Shown here: positions 9,249 through 18,271 of the stretch, one piece after another
Layout of the letters: every line of letters begins with the position of its first letter
Position numbering within the stretch: the first letter of the stretch is position 1
Origin: Pseudomonadota bacterium
GTDB lineage: Bacteria; Pseudomonadota; Alphaproteobacteria; Rhodospirillales; Magnetospirillaceae
Direction of reading: 5' to 3'
DNA length: 64,000 nt
Assembly: GCA_023426365.1 (NCBI GenBank)
Contig: JAFAAW010000092.1
Coordinates: forward strand, 30,937-94,936
Notes under the pieces: model-generated
Told to the model about the DNA's origin: nothing
What the model saw: the letters and a program-made list of their open reading frames with translations, nothing else
Database searches by the model: none
Program-made: the position numbers and the translations under genes

Positions 9249-9471
9249 GGTGTTAGACCTCCGGTTCATTTTACCCGGCGTCCAACACCTTGTAGCGGCG
9301 ATGGTTCTGGTGCGCGCGCCGGACTGGACAATGGTGCCGCCCCCCTATCCGCGCGCGCGGGTGCCAAGGGGCCTATGCCGTACCGGTCGGCAGCCCCCGT
9401 CCGGCCGGATTTCCCCGCCCCGCCCCCGACCCTAGATGCAGGTGAGACGAACCATCGCGGAAAGCCGTCCC

Positions 9472-10239
9472 ATGAAGGTTATCATTCTTGCCGCCGGCCA
9501 GGGTCGCCGCCTGTTGCCTTGGACCCACCACATTCCCAAATGCCTGCTGCCCTTCGCCGGGCGGTCGCTGCTGGCTTGGCAATTGTCCACCCTGGCCGCA
9601 ACCGCGGTTGACGAGGTGGTGGTGATCACCGGCTTCGCCGCCGACAAGGTCGAGGCGGAAGTGACCCGCGAGCGCCCCAGCAGCCTTTGTGTTTCAACGC
9701 TTTACAATCCGTTCTTCGGCGTCGCCGACAACATCGCCAGTTGCTGGGCCGCCCGCGATCACCTGTGCGGCGATGTCGCCATCGTCAATGGCGACACCCT
9801 GTTCGATCCCGAGGTGCTGATCCGTGTGCGCAACGGCGCCCAGGCCCCCATCACCGTCACCACCGACGTCAAGCCGGTTTACGACGCCGACGACGTGAAG
9901 GTGCAAATCCGCGACGGCCGGGTGGCCCGCATCGGCAAGACCCTGACGCCCGAGGCCACCGACGCGGAATCCGTGGGCGTGGTCCATCTGCAGGGCGTGG
10001 GCGGACCGCTGCTTGCGGCGGCGGTTGACAGCGTGATGCGCCAGCCGCGCGGGGTTTCCCGCTGGTTCCTGGCGGCGGTTGACGATCTGGCCGCCCATGG
10101 TGTGGTGGCGCCGTTCTCCGTCGCCGGGCTGGACTGGACCGAAGTGGATTACCCCGGCGATCTGGGCCGGGCCGAGTTGCTGGCGCGCGGCTGGGTCCAT
10201 CGGGAAAAGCGCAAACTGGCGGCAACCGCCATGCCCTAG
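9472..10239 (+). CDS. NDP-sugar / phosphocholine-type nucleotidyltransferase
   Basis: A 255-residue single-domain nucleotidyltransferase. The N-terminal KVIILAAGQGRRLLPWT loop is the nucleotide-binding signature, the IPKCLLPF stretch supplies the conserved Lys, and IVNGDTLF holds the metal-binding Asp. The fold and length resemble LicC (CTP:phosphocholine cytidylyltransferase) and related sugar-1-P enzymes. The exact substrate is unknown. The start at the ATG of MKVIILAAG is set by homology; an in-frame ATG 36 bases upstream is possible. The gene is convergent with the next one and their stops share CTAG. It is probably functionally linked to the following two genes. Confidence 0.85.
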   Translation: MKVIILAAGQGRRLLPWTHHIPKCLLPFAGRSLLAWQLSTLAATAVDEVVVITGFAADKVEAEVTRERPSSLCVSTLYNPFFGVADNIASCWAARDHLCGDVAIVNGDTLFDPEVLIRVRNGAQAPITVTTDVKPVYDADDVKVQIRDGRVARIGKTLTPEATDAESVGVVHLQGVGGPLLAAAVDSVMRQPRGVSRWFLAAVDDLAAHGVVAPFSVAGLDWTEVDYPGDLGRAELLARGWVHREKRKLAATAMP

Positions 10240-11009
10240 GGGCGCGCGACCAGGATGCTTTCCGCCAGCCGCAGATCCTCGGGCCAGTCCACGTCCAGCG
10301 CCGCCTCGGGCGACGCCATCTCCACCACCGCCAGCCGCGCCCCCACCCGGCGCGACAATCGCCGCGCGGCACCATCCACCGTCAGCAGGCCCAGCGACCA
10401 CAGCAGGCGCGATCCCATGCCCAGCGCACCGATCATGGCGGCGGGATCGGTGCGGGCGGCGTCCATGCGCGTCCACACCCGCACGGCCGCCCGCGCCGGC
10501 GCACCGGCCAGCAGGAACAGATTGCAGCCGGTCACCCGCGCCCGGCGGAAACGCATATAGACCCGCCGGGCCTGGGGATAGGCGGCGCGCACCACCTCGC
10601 GCCGGGCCACCGCCACCGCGCCGTCGGCATCGGCCGGGACCTTGCCCAGGAATTCCGCCACGATGGCGGGCGTCAACAGCGGGTTGTCGGCGGTGGTGAT
10701 CAGGAGCGGCGGCACCACCGCGTCCAGCACCGCCTCGACCGTATCGCCGATGGTGGGAAAGGCGGCCACCGGCACCACCCGCTGAGGCGTCATGAACGTG
10801 ACCTCATTGCCCAAGGTGCGCCAGTCGGCGGCCACCAGCACACGGCCGACCAGCGGGCTGGCGCGCAAGGCGTCCACCACCCATTCCCCCATGGGACGCC
10901 CCGCCACCGGCACCACCACCTTGTGCGGCACGTCGAAGGCATTAGCCAGCGGGTCGCCGCCCTTGCGCGGGCCGGCCAGCACCAAGGCGGTCAGCGTCGG
11001 CGCCCTCAT
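10236..11009 (-). CDS. MobA-like NTP transferase
   Basis: A 257-residue protein with the N-terminal TALVLAGPRKGGDPLA loop, a variant of the LAGGxSxRxG nucleotide-binding loop. It also has a central LLITTADNPLLTP stretch that matches the metal-binding Asp block of MobA/IspD-type transferases. The atypical loop leaves nucleotide preference open. The start is taken at MRAPTLTA with AAGGGA upstream; 36 further in-frame codons upstream look non-coding. Its 3' end overlaps the preceding convergent gene by four bases. Confidence 0.8.
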   Translation of the reverse strand: MRAPTLTALVLAGPRKGGDPLANAFDVPHKVVVPVAGRPMGEWVVDALRASPLVGRVLVAADWRTLGNEVTFMTPQRVVPVAAFPTIGDTVEAVLDAVVPPLLITTADNPLLTPAIVAEFLGKVPADADGAVAVARREVVRAAYPQARRVYMRFRRARVTGCNLFLLAGAPARAAVRVWTRMDAARTDPAAMIGALGMGSRLLWSLGLLTVDGAARRLSRRVGARLAVVEMASPEAALDVDWPEDLRLAESILVARP

Positions 11010-11135
11010 GCGCGTTCCCTTGCCATCATGGCCCATGGAACAAACGGCCGGGGGGTGCTCGGGTTCGCCCGGTGCCGAAGGCGATACCCCGGCTGGCCCC
11101 TGGCCGCCCGGCGGCACGCCGGGCTATGCAGTCCC

Positions 11136-12287
11136 ATGACCGAAACCGCCCCCACCGCCCCACGCCGGCATGCGGCTGCCGCCCGCTGGATCGGCCATAG
11201 CCCCGTCCTGGTGTGGGGCAGCACGCCGGTGGACCGGCTGCGCCGGTCGCTGGCCCGCGCCGGGGTTTGGGATGCCGCCCCGTGGACCGGCCGGCCGCCG
11301 GCCGGCGGCGACACCGTGCTGATGTTGCGGGGCGACCACGTCTACGACGACGCGCTGATCGCCGCCCTGGTCCGGGGCGCGCCGGTAGCGGTGGTGCGGG
11401 GTGACGGCCAGCCCACCGCCGCGCTGGTCGGCCGCGAACAGGCGGCCGCGATGGCCGCCGTGCTGGACGGAAACGGGACCATGCCCGCCGGCCTGCCCCT
11501 GCGGCGGGGCCGCCAGCTTGTCGCCGCGGCCGAGCTTGCGCGTCGGCGCGGTTCCGGCCCGCTGGTCATGCCGGTCACGCCCGAGACCCGGCGCACGGTG
11601 GAGGACCGTCTGTTCGACCAGGCCAGCCCTGCCATCGCCGACGCCGTCAGCCTGGCGGTGTGGCCCACTCCGGCGCGGGCGCTGGCGCGCCTGGTGGTCG
11701 GGCTGAACCTGTCGCCCGGCCACGTCACCGCGCTCAACCTGCTGCTGGCCGCACTGACCGCGCTGCTGCTGCACGCCGGCTGGCTGGGCACCGGGCTGAC
11801 GGTGGCGTGGCTGACCAGTCTGGTTGATGCGGTTGACGGCCGGCTGGCGCGGCTGACGCTGTCGTTTTCCCAGGTGCGCGCCGGCGTGGGGCATGCGGTG
11901 GCGCTGCTTCACCCACCGCTATGGTGGTGGGGTTGGTGGTCGGGCGATGGCGGCGACGCCCTTCCCATGCTGATCCTGGTGGCGGGCAGCATCCTGCTGC
12001 CGGCGGGCGAGGCCCTGTTCCGCTGGCGCGCCGGCTTTGCCCTGCACGAATGGCGGCGCTTCGACAGCGTGTTCCGGCTGGTGGCGGCCGGCCGCAACAT
12101 GCTGCTGGTGCCTTTGACCCTGGGGCTGATCGCCGGCATGCCGGCCATGGGCTTTTGGGCGGCGGCGGGGTGGCAGGGCCTTACCCTGATGGTACAGGCC
12201 CTGCGGCTGGGACAGGCGCGCCGTACCCCACCGGAGTCATGGCTGTGCCGCGAGGACTGGAAAGCCCCCGACCCCGCCCCCATGTGA
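11136..12287 (+). CDS. CDP-alcohol phosphatidyltransferase-like protein with degenerate nucleotidyltransferase N-terminus
   Basis: A 383-residue two-domain protein. Residues ~1-155 resemble a nucleotidyltransferase without an intact binding loop. Residues ~165-370 are a membrane CDP-alcohol phosphotransferase domain with several hydrophobic segments. The first half of the signature is present (DAVDGRLAR, i.e. DxxDGxxAR). The second half, normally GxxxDxxxD, reads RAGVGHAVALLH, so both later aspartates appear to be lost. The architecture is reminiscent of fused inositol-1-P cytidylyltransferase / DIP-phosphate synthases. It is either inactive, uses other residues, or has a changed reaction. 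A strong terminator follows 37 bases after the stop. Confidence 0.75.
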   Translation: MTETAPTAPRRHAAAARWIGHSPVLVWGSTPVDRLRRSLARAGVWDAAPWTGRPPAGGDTVLMLRGDHVYDDALIAALVRGAPVAVVRGDGQPTAALVGREQAAAMAAVLDGNGTMPAGLPLRRGRQLVAAAELARRRGSGPLVMPVTPETRRTVEDRLFDQASPAIADAVSLAVWPTPARALARLVVGLNLSPGHVTALNLLLAALTALLLHAGWLGTGLTVAWLTSLVDAVDGRLARLTLSFSQVRAGVGHAVALLHPPLWWWGWWSGDGGDALPMLILVAGSILLPAGEALFRWRAGFALHEWRRFDSVFRLVAAGRNMLLVPLTLGLIAGMPAMGFWAAAGWQGLTLMVQALRLGQARRTPPESWLCREDWKAPDPAPM

Positions 12288-12324
12288 AGGATCATGAGGC
12301 GACGTTGAACGCCATGGTCGACTG

Positions 12325-12355
12325 GCCCCCTTCCCCAACTGGAAGGGGGCTTTTT
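12325..12355 (+). terminator. Rho-independent terminator
   Basis: GCCCCCTTCC (12325-12334) pairs perfectly with GGAAGGGGGC (12341-12350) around a 6-base loop and is followed by TTTTT. It terminates the plus-strand CDP-alcohol transferase transcript before it runs into the convergent nir operon. Confidence 0.93.
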
Positions 12356-12446
12356 CTTGTTCTTGCCCCGTCAACCGGAGTTGCCATACCGACTACAGCA
12401 ACGCGCCCTAACTATGAGGCGCGTTGCTGGGGCGCCCGTTGCGGGC

Positions 12447-12481
12447 GCGGCCAAGCCACCGGAGGCAGCGCCCGGCGAGGG
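12447..12481. repeat. Dispersed 35-bp intergenic repeat, copy 1
   Basis: The segment starts GCGGCCAAGCCACCGG and ends GCCCGGCGAGGG. It recurs at 29920-29954 with 33 of 35 bases identical. Just upstream each copy has a short GC hairpin of different sequence (here GCGCCCG/CGGGCGC). It sits between the convergent CDP-alcohol transferase and nirN genes, outside any plausible coding frame. Confidence 0.8.
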
Positions 12482-12528
12482 CAAAAGTTACAAGGATCAG
12501 ACCGTGAGGCACATATGGGCATCACGGT

Positions 12529-14079
12529 CTAATGGCTGGTGCCGGTGGAATAGGTGATCTTGTTCCAGACGTTGTACTTGCCGATGGGCGCGCTCATGGG
12601 CAGGCGCTTGACCTCGGCGAAGGTGGCGGCGTCCAGCACCATGACGGCGCCGTCCTTTTCCGACAGCGACACCAGGGCGCGGCGGCCGTCGCGGGTGAAT
12701 TCCACATGGCGGGTCAGCCGGCCGGGCGCCGGGCGGATGGTCCTGACCACCTCGAGCGTGCGGGTGTCGATGATCTGCATCGCATCCTTTTCCTTGCCCA
12801 TGGACACATCCACCCAGGCATAGGGCGTCTTCTCGTGCCCGCGCATGAAGAAGCCTGGCCCCAGGGTGGGAATGCGCTTGACCGTGGCCCAGGTGGTCAT
12901 GTCGATAACGCTGACCACCGCCTCCTTCAGGTGGGGCGTGGCCATCATCGGCCTGCCGTCCTTCCAGAACACGATGCCCGAGCCCAGATGCGGCATGCCC
13001 GCCAGGTCCAGGTCGGCCACCTTGCGCTTGAGGTCCAGGTCCACCACCAGCCCCTTGCCGCCATCGCGCGAGGCGCCCATGACCCGTTCGTAGCCGGGGT
13101 CGAAAAAGAAATCGTCCATGTAGTCCGGCACGCGGATGCGCAGGGCCTGGAACCGGCCGCCCATGCTGATGCCTTCCTCGAACCCCTTTTCGCGGGAATG
13201 GACAAAGCCGTTCATCACCGGCCCGGCATCGTCGGCATAGGGGATTTCCCATATTTCCTGAAGGTCGCGCAGGGCGACCACAAAGGAATGGCGCGGCGGC
13301 GCGGTATAGACCGCCGACACCCGGCTGGTCTTGCCGTCGCCGGCCACCGGGATCACCTGCATGGGCGAAAGGTCGCGGGCATCCAGCGCCACCAGGGTAT
13401 GGGGCAGCACGTTGCCCACCATCAGGAAGCGCCCGTCATCGGACACCGCCACGTTGCGGGTGTTGATGCCGGCGCGCACCTCGGCCATCAGCTTGCCGGT
13501 CCACATGTCCACCTTGGACACCCAGCCATCGCGCGAGGCGAAATAGACGAAGCGGCCGTCGGGCGAGTATTTGGCGCCGCCATGCAGGGCGAAGCGGCTT
13601 TGGAAGCGATAGAGCGGCTCCATGCGGTCGCCGTCCACGATGGTGACGTGGTGGTCGCCGCCCTCCACCACCGTGAACAGGTTGAGCGGGTCGGATTTGA
13701 ACGGCGGCTTGCCGGGCAGCGTGGCCGGGTCGGTCACCACCAGATGGCTGCCCCTGACCTGCTCCATCCCCCATTCGGGCACGGCGGGCAGCGGGGTCAT
13801 CACGTATTTGGCCAGCGCCTTGATCTGGTCGGACGACAGCTTGTCGCGGAAGCCGTACATCTGGGTGGCCGCACGCCCGTCGGCGATCACCGATTCGGCC
13901 TCGCCCGGCTTGATGCGGCCCAAATTCTCCGGCAACAGCGCCGGGCCGATGGCCCCCAGCCGGTCGCCGCCATGGCAGGCGGCGCAATGCTCGGTGTAAA
14001 GCCGCGCCGGGTCGTCGCCGGCAAGCGCGGCGGCAGGCGCGGCCAATGCCAGGATTGCGGCCAGGACGAGCGGCTTCAT
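12529..14079 (-). CDS. nirN: NirN, c-type cytochrome / heme d1-binding protein
   Basis: A 516-residue periplasmic protein with a Sec signal (residues 1-20), a cytochrome c domain with heme site CAACH near residue 35, and then a C-terminal eight-bladed d1-type propeller (~residues 130-516). It is a paralogue of NirS. Known NirN proteins are heme d1 dehydrogenases/carriers that finish d1 and pass it to NirS. It is the last gene of the nir operon, and its ATG overlaps the nirJ stop by 4 bases. NirS itself is the separate plus-strand gene at 21601, which carries the full reductase signature. Confidence 0.92.
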   Translation of the reverse strand: MKPLVLAAILALAAPAAALAGDDPARLYTEHCAACHGGDRLGAIGPALLPENLGRIKPGEAESVIADGRAATQMYGFRDKLSSDQIKALAKYVMTPLPAVPEWGMEQVRGSHLVVTDPATLPGKPPFKSDPLNLFTVVEGGDHHVTIVDGDRMEPLYRFQSRFALHGGAKYSPDGRFVYFASRDGWVSKVDMWTGKLMAEVRAGINTRNVAVSDDGRFLMVGNVLPHTLVALDARDLSPMQVIPVAGDGKTSRVSAVYTAPPRHSFVVALRDLQEIWEIPYADDAGPVMNGFVHSREKGFEEGISMGGRFQALRIRVPDYMDDFFFDPGYERVMGASRDGGKGLVVDLDLKRKVADLDLAGMPHLGSGIVFWKDGRPMMATPHLKEAVVSVIDMTTWATVKRIPTLGPGFFMRGHEKTPYAWVDVSMGKEKDAMQIIDTRTLEVVRTIRPAPGRLTRHVEFTRDGRRALVSLSEKDGAVMVLDAATFAEVKRLPMSAPIGKYNVWNKITYSTGTSH

Positions 14080-15206
14080 GCGGCGATCTCCTCGTCCGTC
14101 AGGTAACAGCCGGGGTCCTCGGCCCAGCGGTCGGCATGCACCCGCTCCGCCCGCACCCGGCTGTTGCCGTTGCACAGCGGCAGATGGGCGCAGGCGCCGC
14201 AGCGGCCGGACAGCGTGCGCGGAAACTGCTTGAGGCCGGCCATCAGCGGGTTGGAGACGTCGCTCCAGATGGCCGAGAACGGCCGCTCGCGCACATTGCC
14301 CAGGCGCTCGTGCCACCACATGGTGTCGGGGTGGACCCAGCCCAGATTGTCGATGTTGGCCACGTTCCGGCCCGAGGCGTTGCCGCCCCATTGCGCCAGC
14401 TTGCCCCGGACGTGGGCGGCGCGGTCGGGGCGGTGGCGTTCCACCCATTTCAGGAAATAGGCGCCGTCGGCATCGTTGTTGCCGGTGACGAACTCCACCT
14501 CGGGCATACGGCGGGCCACGGCGAACAGGGTATCCATGGCCCGTCGGGTCATGATGCTTTCCGCGTCCTCGCCCCGGTTGGCGTTGCCGCGCCCGGCATA
14601 GTTCAGGTGCGAGAAATAGAACTTGCCCACGCCCTCGTTGCGCAGCAGCACCAGGATGTCGGGCAGGTGATGGGCGTTGTCGCGGGTCATGGTGAAGCGC
14701 AGGCCCACCTTGACCCCGCGCGCGGTGCAGCGGCGGATGCCGTTCAGCGCCTCGGCGAAAGCGCCGGGGCGGCCGCGAAAGGTGTCGTGCACGGCGCCGA
14801 TGCCATCCACCGAGATGCCGACATAGTCGAACCCGGCATCGCGGATGCGGTCGGCGGTGGCCTCGTCGATGAGGGTGCCGTTGGTGGACAACGCCACGCT
14901 GGGAAAGCCCAAGCCCTTGGCCTCGGCCGCCAGTTCGAACAGATCGGGACGCAACAGCGGCTCGCCCCCCGACAGGATCAGCGCCGGCACGCCGAAGGCG
15001 CGCAGGTCGGCCATGGTGGCCTTGACCTCGGCGGCGGTCAGCTCGCCGCTGAAATCCTTGTCGGTGCTGCCGGAATAGCAGTGCCGGCACAGCAGGTTGC
15101 AGCGCCGCACGAGGTTCCAGATCACCACCGGCCCCTTGGGGTCGCGGCGCGGCCCCACCGGGGTGGGCGTGTCCAACTCGCGCAGGAACTGGCTCAGGCG
15201 GAACAT
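14076..15206 (-). CDS. nirJ: NirJ, radical SAM enzyme of heme d1 synthesis
   Basis: A 376-residue radical SAM protein. The SAM-cluster motif CNLLCRHC (CxxxCxxC) lies at ~residue 36, followed by LILSGGEPLL, the GGE SAM-binding block. The C-terminus is SPASM-like and Cys-rich (CGACAHLPLC...C). NirJ acts on 12,18-didecarboxysiroheme to install the oxo groups on the way to heme d1. It lies 19 bases after nirH and overlaps nirN by ATGA, so the genes are translationally coupled. Confidence 0.95.
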   Translation of the reverse strand: MFRLSQFLRELDTPTPVGPRRDPKGPVVIWNLVRRCNLLCRHCYSGSTDKDFSGELTAAEVKATMADLRAFGVPALILSGGEPLLRPDLFELAAEAKGLGFPSVALSTNGTLIDEATADRIRDAGFDYVGISVDGIGAVHDTFRGRPGAFAEALNGIRRCTARGVKVGLRFTMTRDNAHHLPDILVLLRNEGVGKFYFSHLNYAGRGNANRGEDAESIMTRRAMDTLFAVARRMPEVEFVTGNNDADGAYFLKWVERHRPDRAAHVRGKLAQWGGNASGRNVANIDNLGWVHPDTMWWHERLGNVRERPFSAIWSDVSNPLMAGLKQFPRTLSGRCGACAHLPLCNGNSRVRAERVHADRWAEDPGCYLTDEEIAA

Positions 15207-15225
15207 GATCCCCTCCCCCTTCTTC

Positions 15226-15705
15226 TCAGGTCAGGCGCAGACCGGTCTTTTTCAGGATGCGGGTGGAAAACAGCACCTGATGGCCGCGCACCATATCCCC
15301 CAGGGCGGCGGCCAGTTGATCCACCAGCGCGCGGGCGGTGGCCTCGTCGCGGGCGTGGATCATGGCGAACAGGTTGTAGGGCCAATGCGGCAGGCGGCGC
15401 GGGCGCTGATAGCAATGGCTGACGCAGGCCAGGCCGCACAGGCGGCGGCCGGCTTCCTCGGCGTCGCCGTCGGCCACGTCCCACACGGTCATGCCGTTGA
15501 AGCGATAGCCCAGTGCATAATGGTTGGGCACCACGCCGACGCGGCGGATGATGCCGTCCGCCTGCATGGCGGCCAGGCGGGCGATGACCAGATCGGCATC
15601 CAGCCCCAACGCGTCGGCCACCGCCCCATAGGGGTCGGGCGACAACGGCAGGCCGTCCTGGGTGGCGACGATGATGGAACGGTCGATCTCGTCCAGTGCC
15701 CTCAT
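15226..15705 (-). CDS. nirH: NirH, siroheme decarboxylase subunit
   Basis: A 159-residue Lrp/AsnC-like protein with an N-terminal winged helix (LDEIDRSIIVATQDGLPL) and a C-terminal ligand domain containing RPRRLPHWPYNLFAMIHA, the signature of the NirL/NirH half of siroheme decarboxylase. The complex turns siroheme into 12,18-didecarboxysiroheme. The name follows the standard nirDLGH order and similarity to the second paralogue at 16148. Its start overlaps the nirG stop by four bases. Confidence 0.88.
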   Translation of the reverse strand: MRALDEIDRSIIVATQDGLPLSPDPYGAVADALGLDADLVIARLAAMQADGIIRRVGVVPNHYALGYRFNGMTVWDVADGDAEEAGRRLCGLACVSHCYQRPRRLPHWPYNLFAMIHARDEATARALVDQLAAALGDMVRGHQVLFSTRILKKTGLRLT

Positions 15706-16151
15706 GCCTCGATCCTCAAGCCCACGTGGAATTCGCGAAGCTTCGGCATGTCGTACACCACCAGGCCGGTCAGCGCCTGAACCTCGGTCAAGACGGCATC
15801 CACCCGGGCGCGGCTTTCGGCGGCGACGACGAACCACATGTTGAGCGCATGGTCGCGGGCATAATTGTGCGCCACTTCGGGAAAGGAATTGACGATCCCC
15901 GCCACTTCGTCGAAGCGGTCGGCCGGCACCACCATGGCCACCAGGGTGTTGTGGCCGCCGAAGCGGTCGGCGTTGTACATGGGGCCGAAGCGCGACAGCA
16001 CGCCGGCCTCGCGCAACGTCCGGATGCGCGCGATCAGCTCGCCCTCGCTCAGCCCCAGGGGGGCGGCGGCATCGGCGAAGGGGCGCCGGGTCAGCGGAAA
16101 GCCGCCCTGCAGGGCGTTGATGATGCGGCGGTCGGTATCGTCCATGGTCAT
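15702..16151 (-). CDS. nirG: NirG, siroheme decarboxylase subunit
   Basis: A 149-residue Lrp/AsnC-like protein of the NirD/NirG half type: MDDTDRRIINALQGGFPL at the N-terminus, then VLSRFGPMYNADRFGG and FPEVAHNYARDHALNMWFV. It functions with the L/H-type partner in decarboxylating siroheme for heme d1. ATG at 16151 and the next ATG six bases later are both possible. The first overlaps the nirL stop as ATGA, in line with the coupling seen along this operon. Confidence 0.88.
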   Translation of the reverse strand: MTMDDTDRRIINALQGGFPLTRRPFADAAAPLGLSEGELIARIRTLREAGVLSRFGPMYNADRFGGHNTLVAMVVPADRFDEVAGIVNSFPEVAHNYARDHALNMWFVVAAESRARVDAVLTEVQALTGLVVYDMPKLREFHVGLRIEA

Positions 16152-16642
16152 TCCGCCGCCTGACGGCGGGTGTAGCGGGCGCCGCATTGCTTGAAGCGGC
16201 GGGTGCTGAACAGCACCTCGCGCGGCAGATGGGCGACGCCCTCGCGCTCGGCCATCTGCGCCAGGGCGTCGCGCACCTGGGCACGGTCGCGGCCGTGGAT
16301 CATGGTGAACAGGTTGTAGGGCCAGTGGGGCAGCCGCCGCGGCCGCCGATAGCACAGCGACACCTCGGGGCACAGGCCCAGGCGCAGGCCGGTGTCGCGG
16401 ACCTGATCGTCGGGCACGTCCCACACCACCATGGCATTGGCGCGATAGCCCAGCTCGTGGTGGCGGACGATGACGCCCAGGCGGCGGATGACGCCCCCTT
16501 CCACCATGGCGTCCAGGCGCCGGATCACCTCGGCCTCGGCCATGCCGACCGCTTGGCCCAGGGTCTGATAGGGCCGGCTGTCCAGGGTCAGGCCGGCGCA
16601 CAGGGCGGACACCAAGTCGAGATCGCGCGCGTCTAGCTCCAT
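16148..16642 (-). CDS. nirL: NirL, siroheme decarboxylase subunit
   Basis: A 164-residue member of the NirL/NirH half type with RRPRRLPHWPYNLFTMIHG and a C-terminal EVLFSTRRFKQCGARY. Together with NirD/G it removes two carboxyl groups from siroheme. The ATG at 16642 lies inside the end of nirD (10-base overlap), which again suggests translational coupling. Confidence 0.88.
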   Translation of the reverse strand: MELDARDLDLVSALCAGLTLDSRPYQTLGQAVGMAEAEVIRRLDAMVEGGVIRRLGVIVRHHELGYRANAMVVWDVPDDQVRDTGLRLGLCPEVSLCYRRPRRLPHWPYNLFTMIHGRDRAQVRDALAQMAEREGVAHLPREVLFSTRRFKQCGARYTRRQAAE

Positions 16643-17100
16643 CGCAGGCCGAACCCCAAATCGATGTGGAAATCCTCGAGCATGGGCAGGTCCAGCACCC
16701 CGATGCCGGTGCGCCGCTCGATGTCGCCCAGCACGGCGACCACGTCGTCGCGGCCCGCCGCCGCCACCACGAACCACAGGTTCAGGCGGTGCTCGCGCTG
16801 GTAATTGTGGTTGACCTCGGGATAGCTGGACACCAGCTCGGCCACCCGTTCCAGCCATTCGGCCGGCACCGCCATGGCCGCCAGCGTCGAGGCGCCCACC
16901 GCGTGCGGGCGGATCACCGCCCCCACCCGGCTGACCGCGCCGGCCCGCGTCAGGCGCGCCAGACGCTCCATCACCTCGGCTTCGGCGATGCCCAGCCTTT
17001 CGCCGATCTCGGCATAGGGGCGCGCGCTCAGCGGGAAGTCGTGCTGAAAATCGTCCAGCAGACGGCGGTCGATGGCGTCCAGCACATTGAGGGCGTTCAT
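16633..17100 (-). CDS. nirD: NirD, siroheme decarboxylase subunit
   Basis: A 155-residue Lrp/AsnC-like protein. The N-terminus IDRRLLDDFQHDFPLSARPY and the following VSRVGAVIRPHAVGASTLAAM stretch are typical of NirD. It is the first of four consecutive siroheme decarboxylase genes, which here are all separate; some bacteria fuse them as NirDL. It starts 4 bases after nirF. The in-frame opening upstream of 17100 overlaps nirF and is not coding. Confidence 0.9.
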   Translation of the reverse strand: MNALNVLDAIDRRLLDDFQHDFPLSARPYAEIGERLGIAEAEVMERLARLTRAGAVSRVGAVIRPHAVGASTLAAMAVPAEWLERVAELVSSYPEVNHNYQREHRLNLWFVVAAAGRDDVVAVLGDIERRTGIGVLDLPMLEDFHIDLGFGLRWS

Positions 17101-17104
17101 GGTC

Positions 17105-18271
17105 TTACAACCCGATCCGGTGGGCGCGCGCGGTGAAGAAGATGCCCGACGGCTTGGGCACCGCCATCTCGCCCACCTGCTCCAGCGTCTCGGTGTCCCA
17201 CACGCTGACCCGGTCGGCATCGCGCACCGACAGCCACACCCGTTCCCCGCGCGGGGTGAATTCCATGTGCAGCACCGCCGGCCCCGGCTCGATGGTCTTG
17301 ACCACCTGCAGGCTGGGCACGTCGATCACCTGGACCTTGCCGTTATCGGGCAGGGCGAAATTCACCCACATCTGGCGGCCGTCGGGCCGCAGCATGGCGA
17401 AGATGGGCTGGCCCGCCACCGGGATGCGCCCCACCTCGCGCCAGGTGGTGGTGTCCACCACCAGCACCTCGTGACGGCCGACCGTCGGCAGGAAGGCATG
17501 GGTTCCCGACGCCGCCCATCCTTCCAGGTGCGGCATTTTGTAGACGGGCAGCGGCTGTTCGCCCCGGCCGTAATGGTCGAGGATGCGCCGCACCCCGGCA
17601 TCCGGGTTCCACAGGTCCAGCATGGCGATGCCGTCCTCGCCGAACAGGCCGGCCATGTAATAGCGGCCGTCCTCGGTGATCAGCGCGTCATAGGGCTGCT
17701 TGCCGATGCCGGTGTACTTGCGGATCTGCGGGCGCTTGGGGTCCTTGAGGTCGATCAGCCAGATCTCGCCCGATTCGTACAGCGAGAAGGCGAAGCGGTT
17801 GCCGGTCGCATCCTCCAGCCCGACCACCTTGCTGCGGCTGCCGTCGGCGCCGATGGCGGGAATGTCGGCCAGCAGGTCAAGCGTGGCGGCGTCGAACACC
17901 TTGACCCCGCCCGGCTCGTAATTGGCGACCGCCACCAGCGTGCCGTCCTGGGAAATGGCGCCGCCGATGGAATTGCCCGACTGCACCACGCGGCCGACCA
18001 CGCGGGCTTCCAGCAGGTCCACCTTGGTCAGGCCGCCGTCGCGGCCGAACACGAAGGCGTAGCGCTCGTCGCGGGAAAACACCACCGAGGCATGGGAAAG
18101 GTCACCCAGCCCGGTGATGCGGCCCAGGCTGGTGCTGCGGGTGGTCTCGACCAGCCGCACGGCGCCGTCGGCGCGCTCCACCACCACCCCAAGGTCGCCG
18201 GTGCTGCGCAACGGCGCCTGGGCACAGGCGGACAGCATCAGCGCAAGGGCTGCGCAGGCAAGCCGTTTCAT
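17105..18271 (-). CDS. nirF: NirF, heme d1 biosynthesis lipoprotein
   Basis: A 388-residue d1-propeller protein without a heme c site. The N-terminus MKRLACAALALMLSAC ends in a lipobox (LSAC), so it should be a periplasm-facing lipoprotein. It carries the same repeated beta-propeller blades as NirN and NirS. NirF is required for the late steps of heme d1 synthesis. Its start overlaps the nirC stop by 4 bases and nirD follows after 4 bases. Confidence 0.93.
   Translation of the reverse strand: MKRLACAALALMLSACAQAPLRSTGDLGVVVERADGAVRLVETTRSTSLGRITGLGDLSHASVVFSRDERYAFVFGRDGGLTKVDLLEARVVGRVVQSGNSIGGAISQDGTLVAVANYEPGGVKVFDAATLDLLADIPAIGADGSRSKVVGLEDATGNRFAFSLYESGEIWLIDLKDPKRPQIRKYTGIGKQPYDALITEDGRYYMAGLFGEDGIAMLDLWNPDAGVRRILDHYGRGEQPLPVYKMPHLEGWAASGTHAFLPTVGRHEVLVVDTTTWREVGRIPVAGQPIFAMLRPDGRQMWVNFALPDNGKVQVIDVPSLQVVKTIEPGPAVLHMEFTPRGERVWLSVRDADRVSVWDTETLEQVGEMAVPKPSGIFFTARAHRIGL

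Noticed and set aside
12500..12529. GACCGTGA/TCACGGTC hairpin after nirN as a Rho-independent terminator
   Set aside because: The 8-bp stem with 14-base loop is real, but no T-run follows on the minus strand. It may be a processing site only.
12529..14079. nirN as a second nirS
   Set aside because: Both have cytochrome c and d1 domains, but the gene lies at the end of the biosynthesis operon, is shorter, and lacks the reductase blocks (PHPGRGANFIH) seen in the 21601 gene.
12529..15090. 853-residue minus-strand frame that appears to fuse part of nirJ to nirN
   Set aside because: Its first half is an out-of-frame reading of nirJ. The proper nirJ frame (14076-15206) and a nirN start with signal peptide at 14079 explain the region.
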